A stretch of 64,000 bases of DNA, taken from Micromussa lordhowensis (Eukaryota > Cnidaria > Anthozoa > Scleractinia > Lobophylliidae). The notes below the pieces were generated by a model. It had not been told where the DNA came from and searched no databases. It saw nothing but the letters and a program-made list of their open reading frames with translations. Positions 20,822 through 31,059 of this stretch are shown in pieces (position 1 is the first letter of the stretch; each line of letters begins with the position of its first letter). Where the stretch lies: the NCBI GenBank assembly GCA_964020085.1, contig OZ026596.1, positions 35,525,534-35,589,533 of the forward strand, in the 5' to 3' direction. A program made the position numbers and the translations under genes.

Positions 20822-21855
20822 GTCTGCTACAGTCTGCTTTAGATGACCTCAGGAGACATTTGTCACGCAATGGGTACCCCCGTGGTATTATTTCTTATAA
20901 CATGAACGATGTAGTCAATAAACACCAAAACAAACCTAAGGATATCATTACAGTGCCCAAAAAAGAAATTTTCATTGTTTTACCCTATCTAGGTATTCAA
21001 AGCAAAATAGGCCCTTTGCAGCTGGGGTCACGTGACCAAATTTTTCCTAGAAAGTTTTTCTATTATGGGCTATAACTTAAAGAATGCCAGAAATGGAAAG
21101 AGCGCATCGAAAATACCAAAATGGCCAAGTTTGAGCCCCATGGAATGAAAGAGTAAGTTTATACGACAGTTTGAATTTTCGGAAAATTTAGAAGTTTTGT
21201 ATGGGAAATGTTGCTGGAGAGCAAGGTAGCAACATTTTCCATACAAACCTCCTTATTTAAAAATTCAGACTGTCATAAAATCTCATCTTTTAATGATGGG
21301 GGCCTCAAATTTGGCCGTTTTGATATTCTCGACATGGTTTTTCCATTTCTGGCATTTGTTAATAAGTTATAGCCCATAATTTTATGAAAAGTAGGTCACG
21401 TGACGGCTTAGCTGCAAAGGGCCTATTGTCACTCAACAGCTCAAATCATGTATCTACAAGTTCTATGGTTGTTTTAATCTTAAGATTATTTTCCGAAACA
21501 CTCGCCGAATTAAGTCTTTTTTCCCCTATAAAGACAAACTCAACCGCTCCCTTAAGTCTAAAGTAGTTTATAAGGCTAGCTGCTGGGATTGTAATGATTA
21601 CTATATTGGGAAAACAAAGCGTCGATTACATGACAGGAAAACGGAACATTTTAAGCGCTGACGAATAACAGCCATTCTTCTGCCATTGCGGATCATATGA
21701 CCCAAACAGGCCACAGGATAAAATGGGATCACTTTGACATTTTAGCCACTGGACAGTCCGATATTCATTGTAAAATTAAGGAAGCCTTGCTCATTCGTGA
21801 TTTAAAACCAGCGCTTAATGAAAATATTGGCAGTGAGAAACTTCTTCTCTACTAG
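20822..21855 (+). pseudogene. Penelope-like linker and GIY-YIG endonuclease, truncated copy 2
   Basis: This copy starts after the RT active site, just before the DDLRRHLSRNGYPRG region, and keeps the linker, the GIY-YIG motif (DYYIGKTKRRLHDRKTEH near 21597) and the tail ending KLLLY-TAG at 21853-21855. It is broken by a 418-bp MITE at 21008-21425. Near 21652 one A is missing relative to copy 1, which ends the frame early. Confidence 0.88.
21008..21425. mobile_element. 418-bp MITE with TAGGCCCTTTGCAGCT ends
   Basis: Inverted ends TAGGCCCTTTGCAGCT and AGCTGCAAAGGGCCTA, followed inward by GGTCACGTGACC-like sequence. An inner inverted repeat (TTTGTATGGGAAATGTTGCT / GCAACATTTTCCATACAAA) is present. 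Comparison with copy 1 of the Penelope element gives an exact empty site (AAAATTGTCACTC). Confidence 0.88.
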
Positions 21856-21971
21856 CCATTTATATTTTTCCTAGCAGACTTAACTAGGTCTGTTTATTTT
21901 CATTGTCATTACTTTCCTTATTTGGTATTAGTCTTCCTGTTTAAATTGTAGTTTAGGTAACCGTTACTTCT

Positions 21972-22005
21972 GAAGATGTATGTTGGAGCATACGAAACGT
22001 CAAGA
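21972..22005 (+). ncRNA. Hammerhead-like motif at the 3' end of Penelope copy 2
   Basis: The plus-strand counterpart of the motif in copy 1: CTGAAGA, T, GTATG-TTGGAG-CATAC, GAAACGTC. The sequence is identical, so the two ends of the dimer carry facing-outward copies. Confidence 0.45.
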
Positions 22006-22083
22006 TAAATGAAGAATTTTACAACATGCGTTGTCTAGTTATGTTTATAACCGCAGTTTGTTTGCTGTTTTTAACACATGTAG

Positions 22084-23240
22084 TTTCATGTTGCGAGAGC
22101 CTGGGAACGAGGTTGAGGTCGAGGTTTAACTTAGCTTTAACCCATCTTGTGCGTCGCAGGCGCTGTTCATTCTGCACATGAAAAGATTCCGAGCGTATTC
22201 TAGTGCAGTTCCTTTATCGAAAACGAACCTGGTCTACGCCATGTACGTATTAGTTGGTGTGAACTGCCGAGACATGCCGTTTGGTCGTCGCTCGCTTGCC
22301 GTGAAACGTGGAAAAATTTAGGGTAACTACGGTGGTTCCCGTGGCAGGATTTTGAAATTTGGCTTCGCGCGTGAATTAACTGGGAAAGGCGGTTAGCTGG
22401 ATAAACAGCTTGGTTTCTGAAATGGTAAGTTTTGGTTTCTTTCTGATAAAAGCTTTGAATAAGTCGCTTGTTCTGTCCTTGGTGTACGAGTCACAACCCC
22501 AATTGGGCTTGTAGACCTTATAATGTTATTTCGTGTACGTTTCATATAAGCTTATAACAAGACTTACTTGAGTACAGGAGCATAGCGTTTAACTTTGTGT
22601 TTTGTTGTTACAGCGTACAGTTTTATTCGCTTCTTATTTGCTGGAACTAAATTATCACAATATACAAGTTTGGCTGCAGCATTCAACGGACGACGTCATG
22701 GTGAGCTTATAGTAGGCGAAAAACTTATCTAAACTTAAGCTTATGTAGTCAGCACTTGAGCTAAACTGGCTTGTGTCGCGTGACTCGAGCTAGATCTTAA
22801 CGACAGTCATTTGCCTGAAAGTTTCTCTTGTTTTCATTTTCAATCGAGCTAGTCAGCGAGATTTGCTTATTCAGCCGTTTGTTTGTTCTCAGGTATCTGC
22901 CCGAAAAAAATTTGTTTTCAGAAATTCAGTGTTAGAGAATAAGCTTAAATTCAGGTTCTAGTTATGATACAAATGCACACTGTGGAAAAGTTTACCTGGA
23001 GTTCTGGAATGTCCATCCAAAGTTGTCCAACCAAAGTTAGAAAAATAACACACCAGGTTACAAAAGTGGACATAACTTAAACAGGGTCTGTGACTCAGAC
23101 AAACACAGCAGAACAAGCTATTTGTTTGCAGTAAATATAGCTGCACGGAGACCATTGTTAATAATAGTAGTAAACAACAAGTTTTGCTAGATTCCAACAA
23201 AATACGTAGCGAAATAAACAAATTTGCAACCCAGCAAATA
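22084..23240. other. Unassigned sequence; possible 5' exon near 22340-22425
   Basis: No gene recognised. TTTCTGAAATG|GTAAGT near 22425 is a strong donor directly after an ATG, on a less AT-rich stretch, which could be a first exon of a gene to the right. No following exon was found before the Tigger and LINE insertions. The minus frame at 22958-23221 has no domain. Confidence 0.3.
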
Positions 23241-23690
23241 CAGTCAAACCTTGATTATCGAGGCTTGCTGGAACCAGATGAAATAGTTCGGATAATCTAG
23301 GGTCTGGATAATCAAATATGAATATTAATGAAGAACAAAACTGATTAAATTAAGAAAGCAACATTTAATCATGAAACAACTCCTTTACAAATGGAAACCA
23401 GGCATACAGGGCTTTATTGAGCTCTTCATTATGTGTAACTTTCAGTGATATTTGGCTCAGTCCTTTACTGGTCTCTAAGTTGGCAGCAAACTTCATGATC
23501 TTTTCCTTGTTCTTGCGGATATCAGAGATCTGCTGCTTACTAATGCCAGATTCAGCTGAAAAATTGGTTGTTTTTTCTCCTTTCTCTAATTGCAAAATTA
23601 TGGAAAACCAATCACAGAAGCTGAAAGAATGAAAGCACAGACTCGTGTCAGGCACAACATCTGCACAGCACAGTGATGAAAACATTTAGT
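23241..23690 (-). pseudogene. Tigger/pogo-like DNA transposon fragment (CENP-B-type HTH)
   Basis: The minus frame 23685-23365 contains LQLEKGEKTTNFSAESGISK, QQISDIRKNKEKI and a second helix-rich segment (VTHNEELNKALYAWF). These match the CENP-B N-terminal helix-turn-helix and the start of the second DNA-binding domain of Tigger transposases. At 23241, next to TA, the sequence CAGTCAAACCTTGATTATCG is a typical Tigger end. The DDE catalytic part is gone, so this is an internally deleted copy. Confidence 0.75.
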
Positions 23691-24366
23691 ACTATAAATA
23701 TTCCAGGAAAGGAAGGAAAATGTTATCGCTACTTTTTGAACAACTCAAATTGATCATTTAAGCCCAGCTGTAGTCAGAACTGCATCCTTCACAGACTATG
23801 CAAAGCACTGAAAATTTAAACAGATCAAGCATTTATATTGTGGTCCTGCTTTCCTTACAAATTTCTATAGATATGTTGATTAAAATATATTTTTTTTCTT
23901 TTTGAAGGATTTTATTTATTTACACAACAAATTACAACACGGTACTTAAACTATACTACTTATAAAAAAGGTTACATTATTTACATTACTGTAGCAAAAC
24001 GACTTAAAGTAATACGAAAACTACTTACAATACGATATTACTGACAAAACGATACTTATGCTACAAAGGAAATCACTTGGCAGAAAGATAGTGGAATTTT
24101 TTTTTTCCTGAAAGCTCGGGTACAAGTTAGAATTTGAATATAGTATATGAAATTGACAATACTGATATTACTTACAATACTAACAATACTTACAATAAAA
24201 ATTACAATTACGTACCTCCTACACTGATTACAAGCATTAGTTTGTTTACCGCATACCTAAACCTCCTGTGTAGTTCTTACGGGGGATAGAAATGGGAGGC
24301 GGGCTACAGAGCTGCATTGTTACAACTTAAAATAACTTTACGATTTTAAGTTTAGAAGCGAGCTTC

Positions 24367-27364
24367 CTAATGAATTCTTTCATACTTATGAAGTCGGCCA
24401 TTTTCCTGTAAAAGATCCTGAACAAGGAAGATACCTTTCTGAAACCATTCTTTGTAAAATATGCTCTGGTTCTCAATTAAGATTTCTTTGTTATTAAATA
24501 GTACTAAATCTTGGCCAATAGCGCAATTGTAGGCTACTTTAAGCTCCAAAAAATGTTGTAGCATTGACTTGTAGAATTGCGGCAAGTTTGTTTGACTCGG
24601 AAATTTCTCATTATAGTTACATTTTAACAAAAAGTTCAGGCCACCATATTTATTCAGAAAATAGTTGGGTATCGTCTTCCAGGCTTCCTCCCAAGGTTGC
24701 TCTTTTTTTAATAGTCTAGTAATCCTGGCAAGTTTTAATGACTTGGACATTTACTCAATATTTGGCGCGCGCAAACCTCCATGATTATAATCAAGGGACA
24801 TTACTTTTCGTTTAATTTTGTCTTGCTTTTTTTTCCAAATAAACTTAAAAAGAAGCGAATTAGTGGCTTTGATATATTCGGAAGGCGTGTCAAGGATTGA
24901 CATTGAGTACACCAGCTGTGAAATTCCCAGACATTTAGTTATAAGAACTCTTCCCAACAAGGTAAGGTTTCGAGATTGCCAGATGTCAAGAATAGTGCTT
25001 AGCTTATCCACTTTTGCTTTGAAATTTTTCAATTCGTTTTGTTTTTGATGGTAAGATATAAATATTCCCAGTGCTCTAATTGGCTCCTTTGGCCAGTGAA
25101 ATTCAAAAGGCTCATCAAGGTTGTGTCTCCAGGGGCCTAGCCACAAGGCTTTAGTTTTGGCTGGGTTTAATCTCAGACCGGAGACCGTGCCAAAGTCATT
25201 TAACACTTGGATAGCATTTTTAACCGAATCGCAACTGCTACATAAAAGTGAAGTGTCGTCAGCGAACTGGCTTATTTTAAATTCTTTTTTAAAGATCTGA
25301 ATACCTTGTATTTCTCTGTTTTGCCTTATCTTGCATGCCAAAATTTCCACAGACAGAATAAATAGATAAGGAGACAAGGGACATCCTTGTCTCACACCTC
25401 TTGACAATTTGAAAGGATTGGTACAAAAGCCGTTATTCATAATGGAGCTCTCCGGGTTGGTGTAGAAGGTTGATATCCACCGTTGAATACTGTCACCAAA
25501 ATTAAAGAGAGCAAGCGTCTTTTGAATAAATTTCCATTCAATGGTATCAAATGCCTTCTTAAAATCCAGTTGGAGGAGAATCCCAGGGATATTTTGGGCT
25601 ACGGTTTGCTCTAAGATGTCATTAATTAGCCTAATGTTTTGGCCGATATATCTATCCTTTATAAATCCAGTTTGATCCGGATTGATGACACGTTTTAGTA
25701 CCCTTTCAAATCTTTTGGCTATTGCTTTCGACGCGATTTTGTAGTCCAAATTTAGTAAAGTAATCGGCCGCCAATTCGATAAGTGTAGTAAATTTGAGTC
25801 TTCTTTCGGTATAAGAGTGATAGTGCCTCTGCGCTGGGATATTGACATTTCTCCTTCTTTATAAGCCGCATTATAGCAATTGATTAGATCCTCACTCAGT
25901 AGGTCGAAGAAACAATTATAGAACTCCCAGGTAAAACCGTCTTCACCAGGTGATTTTCCACTGGAAAAGGTTTTTAAAACTTCTTTACATTCCTCCAGAG
26001 TAATTTCCCCTTCTAACTCTTCTTTTTCCCAGTCTTGCAGCTTAGGTATTTCCAAGTTTTGAACGAAATTTTCAAACCGGTCATCTTCGATATCACCATT
26101 TGAAGTGTAGAGGTCTTTATAGAAGTTTTCGATTTCTTTCATTATTTCATTGGTTTCGTGCAGATGTTTTCCGTTCGCGAGTTCTAGTTCTGCTATTTTT
26201 TTCTGCTGTAATTTCTCTTTTCTAGATTAAAGAAATATTTTGTAGGTTTCTCACCTTTTTCCGTCCAGCTGGTTTTGGAGCGTATCATTAAGCCATTCGC
26301 TTTTTCCTCGTAAAACAAAAGAAGTTGTTGTTTTAGAATTTCTTTCTCGTTTAGTGCTTTGTTGATAAATTCGTCGCTGGTGCTATCAGAAATCCTTTCT
26401 TCTAATTCCTCTAGGCGGGTTTGTACATCTGATTCCCGTTTGCGTTGTCTTTTGGCTTTGTTTTTCGAATAGGCAATTGTAAGGCCCCTTATTTCCATCT
26501 TAATTAACTCCCACCATCATCCAGGTCTCGGTATTTTTCACCTATAATGGGATAATTTACTTTAATGCGGCTTACATATTCTTCATCGTCTACAAGGGCG
26601 TTGTTAAATTTCCACAGGCCTGGACCACGTCTCTCTTCCAAAAATTCTAAAGAAAGTTTTATTGCATTGTGGTCGGGTGCGTTTGAGGCCTTTGTATGTA
26701 TGTTAGCAACGCATGTGGAGAAGGAACGAGCAACAAGAAAAAAATCTATCCTTGAGCAAACTTTCAGAGCTTTTGATTCATATGAAAAGCTCAACTTTTG
26801 CGGGTATTGTTTGCGGAAAATGTCAATCAACTCTAATTCATCCATCATTGAAATAAGTTTGTTTTGATAGGTAGATGCTTTCCATGGGACGCCACCTCTT
26901 TTGTCGAGTGATTGTAGTGTGACATTCCAATCTCCACCTATAATGAGATTGCTTGTATCCGTGTTGGACATTAAATATTCGTTTAAATTATGCAAAAACG
27001 TTTGTTGTTGTTGTGAATCGTTCGGTGCATAGACATTGCATAACAAAATATTAGCTGTTTTGTAAATTAGGTTAATAGAAACGATCCTACCATCTCGATG
27101 TTTACTAAAATTTTCAATTGATGACAAAGAGCTAAAGGAAGGGTTAACAAGAATACAGACGCCTTTACTATGAGTTGATCCGTGGGAAAAGAAAATGTCA
27201 CCACCCCACTCGCCTCTCCAGATCCTTTCATCGTTTGGCTCAGAGTAGATCTCTTGCAAGAAATAAAACTGGCAATTTTGGTCCTTGAGATAACTAAAGA
27301 TACTTCTTCTTTTTAATTGGCTCCTAAGCCCTCTAACATTTAAAGTCAGTACCGAACAATTACC
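24367..27364 (-). pseudogene. L1/Tx1-like ORF2: APE endonuclease plus reverse transcriptase, disrupted
   Basis: The endonuclease part (27364-26504) starts LTLNVRGLRSQLKRR and contains IGGDWNV, CSRIDFFLVA and APDHNAIKLS, the metal-binding and catalytic boxes of APE-type LINE nucleases. The connector (26498-26193) includes TSWTEKGEKPTKYFFNLEKR. The RT (26142-24751) contains GKSPGEDGF, WRPITLLNLDYKIASK, QLDFKKAFDTIEW, RGVRQGCPLSPYLF and the active site QFADDTSLL. Lesions are a frameshift near 26510, another in the A run near 26205, and an in-frame TAA at 24751-24753. The frame resumes there as MSKSLKLARITRLL and ends at 24367. The usual C-terminal zinc-knuckle region is not seen. Confidence 0.88.
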
Positions 27365-27636
27365 CTGTATAGTGCTGAAAGTGTTTAGGTAGCGTGAGTA
27401 GAAACGGTAAGAGTAAACAACAACTTATAATGGTTAAATAGTGTAAGAGGAAAAGTAAGTAAAAGGACAAAAAACAAAGAGACATATATAACCTACATAT
27501 ATACACATACATATTTCTTGCGAGGCTGGAGTCCAGGAGCGAGCCAGAAGAGAAGACTCGAATTAACAACTGCATTCCATCCTAGTGCCACATGGCGGAA
27601 AAAAGCAAAACACATACCTTGGATAGTACGAACAAC

Positions 27637-28755
27637 TCAACAAACAGGTCGATATTCATTAGGGATAGAATTAATGTCATAAGATTGGCTGTCAATAAAG
27701 AGGCCTCGGTTGATTACTTTTGCATTGCGACCCTTTTCTCTGGCTACGAACATAGCCTTGATTAACGATCTTCTTTCCTCTTGGATCGCCCGAGCGTAAT
27801 CTCTGGTTATGTACGCATCTTTATAGCTGTCGGATTTCTTGAGTCGATTTTTAACGCCCAGAACCTGCTCTGTGTGCTCCCTGCTCACAAATCTTGCAAT
27901 AATTGGTCTCGGATGCGCTGAGGTAGAGTTGTCAACATTCTGGACCGCTGGTTTACCGACGCGATGAACAGCGTGGAAACGAATATCCTGCGTGCTGATC
28001 TTTAGTTCGTTTTCGATTAAGTCGTATACTAAATCGCAGCAGTTTTCTCCCTGTCGTTCTGGGATGTTCATGAACCTTAGGTTCTCTTTCCTTGTATAGT
28101 TTTCCAAAGCAATCAGTTTTTCTTGAGTCTCTTTTAAAGACGGTCGCAGTTTGTCGTTTTCGCAGCGAAGATTCCTTACTTCTGACTGTAACTGTTGGAT
28201 CAAGTTGGTTTGCTTATCAAGCATTTCTTGGTGAGATCTCTTTGAATCTTTGTATGCCTTTGATTCCTGCTGAACATCCTCGATAGCTGCCCAAGCATTC
28301 TCGAGCGATTTTTCAATTTCTCTAATGGATTCTTTCACGCCATCAATTTGTTGTTTGAACTCGTACCTTAGTTCGCCCATTTGTGAATGCATCTGGGTGA
28401 AGTTATCTTCTATTCTCGCTTCCATGGCGTTGAGCTTGTCCATGATAATCTTCAGGAAGGTATTTTCATCTGTTTCATAGTCATAGTCATAGTGATTTTT
28501 CTTGGACAACTCTGTCCAAGGGGGAAAGGTGCATGAGGTTATCCCTATGTAAAGCACCAACCCATGGGACAAGGCCAGACCACAACACCGGGAACTACAT
28601 GCCCTACTCTTTTCGATAAGTGTGTGGGTTCTTTAACGTCCCCTGCTAACCATGTAACATTGAAGATGCAGGAGACGGGGCCTACGGTTTATAGTCCTTA
28701 TCCGAGAAGACCTGAACATCTAACCATTTGCAGATGAATTTACAAAGGCCGCACA

Positions 28756-28796
<41 letters not shown>

Positions 28797-29043
28797 TGGG
28801 GTTCGAACCCTCGACCTTCTGCACAGCAGACTGGCGCTCTACCAACTGAGCTAACCAGGAGGCGGTTTCGCTGCCCTCACTCGTAGCCATGTCCTCCATG
28901 CTCTTCAGTCGATTCCTCTTTAGGTTTGGTTTATTGGAGACACTTGGAGAGCGAACCTGCCGTTTGGGCATCAAAAGGGACGTAATCGACTTCCAAAAAT
29001 TTTCGCTTATGATTGTTGGCCGTGACGTTTTACTGGCAAACAC
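27637..29043 (-). pseudogene. L1/Tx1-like ORF1 with a SINE inserted near its N-terminus
   Basis: The true N-terminus is 29043-28870 (MFASKTSRPTIISENFWKSI, ending SEGSE). A 388-bp SINE follows, and the frame continues from 28471 (DENTFLKIIMDKLNAMEARI) to the stop at 27637. A long coiled coil (QMHSQMGELRYEFKQQIDGV to KLRPSLKETQEKLIALENYT) is followed by an RRM-like region (RKENLRFMNIPERQGEN) and a basic C-terminal domain, the usual layout of L1 ORF1 RNA-binding proteins. By accident the reverse reading of the SINE is open, giving an alternative start ([14 protein letters not shown]) fused in frame to the coiled coil. Confidence 0.82.
28477..28864 (-). mobile_element. tRNA-derived SINE inside LINE ORF1 (unit A)
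   Basis: The head at 28860-28789 is tRNA-like (TTAGCTCAGTTGGTAGAGCG box A, GGTTCGAACCCC box B). The acceptor stem has mismatches, so it is not a functional tRNA. The body follows and the tail is a CTATGA repeat. GTTTC on both sides (28472-28476 and 28865-28869) is a short target duplication. Confidence 0.85.
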
Positions 29044-29089
29044 TCTGGCTTCATCAAAATGAGTCTAACTGGCTTTCCCGGAGCAAAGT

Positions 29090-29998
29090 TTACGGAGCTC
29101 CAAAAGTGTGCTCTGTGTGCTCCCTGCTCACAAATCTTGCAATAATTGGTCTCGGATGCGCTGAGGTAGAGTTGTCAACATTCTGGACCGCTGGTTTACC
29201 GACGCGATGAACAGCGTGGAAACGAATATCCTGCGTGCTGATCTTTAGTTCGTTTTCGATTAAGTCGTATACTAAATCGCAGCAGTTTTCTCCCTGTCGT
29301 TCTGGGATGTTCATGAACCTTAGGTTCTCTTTCCTTGTATAGTTTTCCAAAGCAATCAGTTTTTCTTGAGTCTCTTTTAAAGACGGTCGCAGTTTGTCGT
29401 TTTCGCAGCGAAGATTCCTTACTTCTGACTGTAACTGTTGGATCAAGTTGGTTTGCTTATCAAGCATTTCTTGGTGAGATCTCTTTGAATCTTTGTATGC
29501 CTTTGATTCCTGCTGAACATCCTCGATAGCTGCCCAAGCATTCTCGAGCGATTTTTCAATTTCTCTAATGGATTCTTTCACGCCATCAATTTGTTGTTTG
29601 AACTCGTACCTTAGTTCGCCCATTTGTGAATGCATCTGGGTGAAGTTATCTTCTATTCTCGCTTCCATGGCGTTGAGCTTGTCCATGATAATCTTCAGGA
29701 AGGTATTTTCATCTGTTTCATAGTCATAGTCATAGTGATTTTTCTTGGACAACTCTGTCCAAGGGGGAAAGGTGCATGAGGTTATCCCTATGTAAAGCAC
29801 CAACCCATGGGACAAGGCCAGACCACAACACCGGGAACTACATGCCCTACTCTTTTCGATAAGTGTGTGGGTTCTTTAACGTCCCCTGCTAACCATGTAA
29901 CATTGAAGATGCAGGAGACGGGGCCTACGGTTTATAGTCCTTATCCGAGAAGACCTGAACATCTAACCATTTGCAGATGAATTTACAAAGGCCGCACA

Positions 29999-30039
<41 letters not shown>

Positions 30040-30286
30040 TGGGGTTCGAACCCTCGACCTTCTGCACAGCAGACTGGCGCTCTACCAACTGAGCTAACCA
30101 GGAGGTGGTTTCGCTGCCCTCACTCGTAGCCATGTCCTCCATGCTCTTCAGTCGATTCCTCTTTAGGTTTGGTTTATTGGAGACACTTGGAGAGCGAACC
30201 TGCCGTTTGGGCATCAAAAGGGACGTAATCGACTTCCAAAAATTTTCGCTTATGATTGTTGGCCGTGACGTTTTACTGGCAAACAC
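29090..30286 (-). pseudogene. Second, truncated LINE ORF1 (unit B)
   Basis: The same ORF1 as in unit A with the same SINE in it. It is cut at 29110, where the RNA-binding region (ARFVSREHTE) runs into the 5' UTR of unit A and then a stop. The coiled-coil part is identical to unit A. Confidence 0.85.
29720..30107 (-). mobile_element. tRNA-derived SINE inside LINE ORF1 (unit B)
   Basis: A duplicate of the SINE at 28477-28864 created by the 1243-bp duplication. The tRNA-like head is at 30103-30032. It differs from unit A by only a base or so. Confidence 0.85.
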
Positions 30287-30352
30287 TCTGGCTTCATCAA
30301 AATGAGTCTAACTGGCTTTCCCGGAGCAAAGTTTACGGAGCTCCAAAAGTGT

Positions 30353-30797
30353 GTCCGTCGGCCATCTTGACCACGTGCTTCTCTGTGTTATTTATATCTT
30401 GGCCGATGAAAGCCAAAAATATATATAAAGCTTATGTTTTTTGCTAGTGTTCTGAGTTCTCACTTAGTGCTGTGTATTGGAAACCATGTGTTTACCTGTA
30501 CAGTAAACAATAGGTTTTTCACCAATCAGGAGTGTACGCTGTGTACACATTATGTCAGTTATTTTAGAAAACAGAACAGAGCACAATCATGGCTTCTCTG
30601 TTTGTCAATGATCGTGTTCAGTTTCTTATTTCAGACCATTTTTAAAAAAGTCAAAAGACAAAACCTGTGATTAGTTTCATCACCAATACAAATACTGTAT
30701 GCTTGTGGAATTTACCAACAGGCTCTGTGTCATGAAAGAACAGTCTCGTGCTCAAATACTACACAATTTACTTTTTCCTCTTGTAAGATGCTCCCCT
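30353..30797. other. Unassigned sequence with a fragment of the AAGAAGCC family
   Basis: Near 30565-30605 the words ACAGAACAGAGCACAATCAT and GGCTTCTCTGTTTGTC recall one arm of the foldback at 1991-2164. Nothing else recognised. Confidence 0.4.
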
Positions 30798-30900
30798 AAA
30801 GCCCTATCCAAACTAGAAATGTTTGGCAACCAAACACGATCAAACTTTGTCACCAAACAAAGTTTGATTTGCCAAACCTTTCCCATTTGGACAGGGCTTA
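30798..30900. repeat. Palindromic MITE, AAAGCCCTATCCAAA ends
   Basis: An imperfect inverted repeat from AAAGCCCTATCCAAACTAG to CATTTGGACAGGGCTT, with an inner hairpin CAAACTTTG / CAAAGTTTG. Confidence 0.75.
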
Positions 30901-31059
30901 ACAAAAACAAGGATAACCCGGTGAATAAGCAAGTGCTTCATTTTTGTGATTTTTTTCTCAGGTCAGTACAAAAATCAAAATGTTTGACTATAAAACATGC
31001 AGGTATCCGGCCAATTCAAGCTGCCAAAAGACTTTTTTGCTATCTTTTCATTATCTTGT

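Larger units (their letters stand above)
19489..22071. mobile_element. Head-to-head dimer of Penelope-like elements with 12-bp target duplication
   Basis: Two 5'-truncated copies diverge from a junction near 20820: copy 1 on the minus strand (to 19489) and copy 2 on the plus strand (to 22071). Their shared parts are near-identical reverse complements. TAACACATGTAG lies directly outside both ends (19477-19488 and 22072-22083), so the pair integrated as one unit. The copy 1 side carries about 36 bp more at its 3' end than the copy 2 side. Confidence 0.87.
23893..30352 (-). mobile_element. L1/Tx1-like non-LTR retrotransposon, broken, with duplicated 5' end
   Basis: Minus-strand order: 5' UTR and ORF1 start (30352 leftwards), a tandem second copy of that 5' part, ORF1 (to 27637), ORF2 with APE endonuclease and reverse transcriptase (27364 to 24367), and an AT-rich 3' UTR. 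The 3' end lies near a run of T at about 23890-23903, read as the poly(A) tail. No flanking target duplication was found. The 5' end reads ACACTTTTGGAGCTCCG on the minus strand. Confidence 0.85.
27867..30352 (-). repeat. Tandem duplication of the LINE 5' end, two units of 1243 bp
   Basis: Unit A is 27867-29109 and unit B 29110-30352. They are almost identical over the full 1243 bp, and both carry the SINE at the same position. At 29109/29110 the LINE 5' end is joined directly to an internal point of ORF1. The SINE therefore entered before the duplication. The near identity means the event is recent or an assembly artefact. Confidence 0.92.

Noticed and set aside
28789..28860. tRNA gene on the minus strand
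   Set aside because: The acceptor stem has mismatches and the sequence runs into a SINE body with a target duplication; it is a SINE head.
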